The notes under the pieces are model-generated. The model made no database searches. It worked only from the letters and a program-made list of their open reading frames with translations, and was not told where the DNA came from. This document shows, in pieces, positions 31,993-32,901 of a stretch of DNA of 32,901 bases (positions are counted from its first letter, which is position 1; every line of letters begins with the position of its first letter). This DNA is from Bacteroidales bacterium (GTDB lineage: Bacteria; Bacteroidota; Bacteroidia; Bacteroidales; WCHB1-69), in the NCBI GenBank assembly GCA_031253655.1, contig JAIRVY010000128.1, positions 1-32,901 of the forward strand. Direction: 5' to 3'. The position numbers were made by a program, and so were the translations under genes.

Positions 31993-32901
31993 TTCTATCT
32001 TCTCTTTTGCAAACAAAATTTCAGCAATCACATTGCGGCTGCCTTCGGTAAATTGAAAGTTCATCTTGATAGGCATGAGTTTTACCGAATCAATGATTAC
32101 AAAACGGATTTGGTTTTGGATAGGTACGTCCTGCGGTTTGAGCAATTGCAGCATTTCCATAAAAATGGTAACGGGCAACAAAAATGTGTGGCATATCTTT
32201 TCATGTGAGGCAAGGAAGCGAAGCCAAGGTGCGGTGTAAGTCTCGCCAATGGAGTTCTCGCCGGTGGCTGTAAGGTTTATCCCTTGTTCTGTGTTTCCTT
32301 GACTATCCAAGCAAACCGGCGTGGCATGTTCGTAATAGTAATTGCCGAAGGATAGTTTTTTGCGCCCGATGTAGTTTATAAGTACCATTTCAAAATCTTT
32401 GCTGCCGGTGTCGAAGAGCGGACTGCAACCTTCCATTTCAATGTTAAGAATAAAGTTTTTATTCGTAATTTTTTCATCTGCAATTTTCATGTTTGGGACT
32501 TTCCAAAGGGATATTTCTTCACTTTCCCCTTCTCCGATTTCTAAAATTTGATTATTCCCGGAATAAGCCTCCCATTTGAAAACCCAATTTTGTGAAGCAT
32601 CGCCCACTTTAACGGCAATGTGGTAGCGGTTTTCATTTTCCACAAAACAAATTTTGCCAAAGTTTATAAAAGCGTCAGGCAGTAGTGAGACGGCTTTCAC
32701 CGGCGGCAAAATTTTAGTTTCGTCGATATCTTCAGTGCTGATAGCATCGAATTTGTAACGGTATTTTTTTGGCTCGTACTTTTCTATGTAACTCTTTTTT
32801 GTAAGCAGATATTGCGACAAGTCAATGGCTTGGGCACAGGCAAGTATATCTTTGAAAAAAGAGAACTCAATCTGACCTTTGGCAGAGTCCACAAACATAC
32901 T
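31987..32901 (-). CDS. Hypothetical protein, possibly incomplete at the right edge
   Basis: At least 303 residues on the minus strand, ending at TAG 31987-31989, with its stop overlapping that of the convergent integrase by six bases. An ATG lies at 32898, and the codon before it is open to the window edge, so the true start may be outside. There is no signal peptide or membrane helix. The sequence is mixed alpha/beta with many aromatic residues (SQNWVFKWEAYSG, FGNYYYEHATPVC, APWLRFLASHEK). I do not recognise the family. By position it could be cargo of the integrase element or host DNA next to it. Confidence 0.75.
   Translation of the reverse strand, partial: SMFVDSAKGQIEFSFFKDILACAQAIDLSQYLLTKKSYIEKYEPKKYRYKFDAISTEDIDETKILPPVKAVSLLPDAFINFGKICFVENENRYHIAVKVGDASQNWVFKWEAYSGNNQILEIGEGESEEISLWKVPNMKIADEKITNKNFILNIEMEGCSPLFDTGSKDFEMVLINYIGRKKLSFGNYYYEHATPVCLDSQGNTEQGINLTATGENSIGETYTAPWLRFLASHEKICHTFLLPVTIFMEMLQLLKPQDVPIQNQIRFVIIDSVKLMPIKMNFQFTEGSRNVIAEILFAKEKIEL

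Overview
The window looks like chromosomal DNA of a low-GC member of the Bacteroidota, most likely Bacteroidales. Evidence: AT-rich leaders without Shine-Dalgarno sites, several TAnnTTTG-type -7 promoter boxes with a TTG about 18 bases upstream, an ECF-sigma/FecR pair with an STN-domain protein, PspC/PadR genes, and a tyrosine ammonia-lyase that closely resembles what I recall of the Flavobacterium enzyme.

Layout. 1-360: the first codons of a GIY-YIG nuclease, a solo repeat end and a 47-residue small protein. 361-3801: panB-dxs on the minus strand (pantothenate, isoprenoid), divergent from queE (queuosine). 3931-6412: a three-gene unit, short pspC - padR - long pspC. 6598-10408: leuS, a rubrerythrin-like remnant and pdxJ. 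10462-23248: a 13-kb minus-strand locus that I read as an aryl-polyene/flexirubin-type pigment cluster. In transcription order it holds tyrosine ammonia-lyase, FabG reductase, hot-dog thioesterase, ketosynthase, (an interruption with a broken ORF and a HicB-like ORF), KS-like protein, ACP, chain-length-factor-like KS, small EamA-type membrane protein, LolA-like carrier, lipoprotein, small exported protein, family 2 glycosyltransferase, and a 1198-residue fusion of MMPL exporter, PlsC acyltransferase and methyltransferase-like domain. 23364-23646: a composite inverted-repeat element. 24005-28436: sigma factor, FecR anti-sigma, an STN/LA_2272-repeat surface protein and a DUF2807 lipoprotein, all on the minus strand. 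28612-30563: HAD phosphatase and mltG on the plus strand. 30589-31992: tRNA-Arg(CCG), terminator and a tyrosine recombinase. 31987 to the end: an unrecognised protein.

How the genes work together. In the pigment locus the lyase would make p-coumarate as aryl starter. The KS/CLF, ACP and FabG would extend and reduce the chain. LolA, the lipoprotein, MMPL and PlsC parts would move the product to the outer membrane and attach it to lipid. An aryl-acid ligase, dehydratase, phosphopantetheinyl transferase and DarA/DarB-type genes are not in the window. In the regulatory locus, sigma and FecR should respond to a surface signal, but the usual TonB-dependent receptor is replaced by an STN domain in one reading frame with LA_2272 repeats.

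The most unusual pattern is repeats inside genes. Six loci of tandem 7-base repeats (plus one 28-base palindrome and one REP-like stretch) lie in frame within leuS, two ketosynthase genes and the STN gene. They resemble the heptameric short tandem repeats of cyanobacteria in form and the coding palindromic elements of Rickettsia in behaviour.
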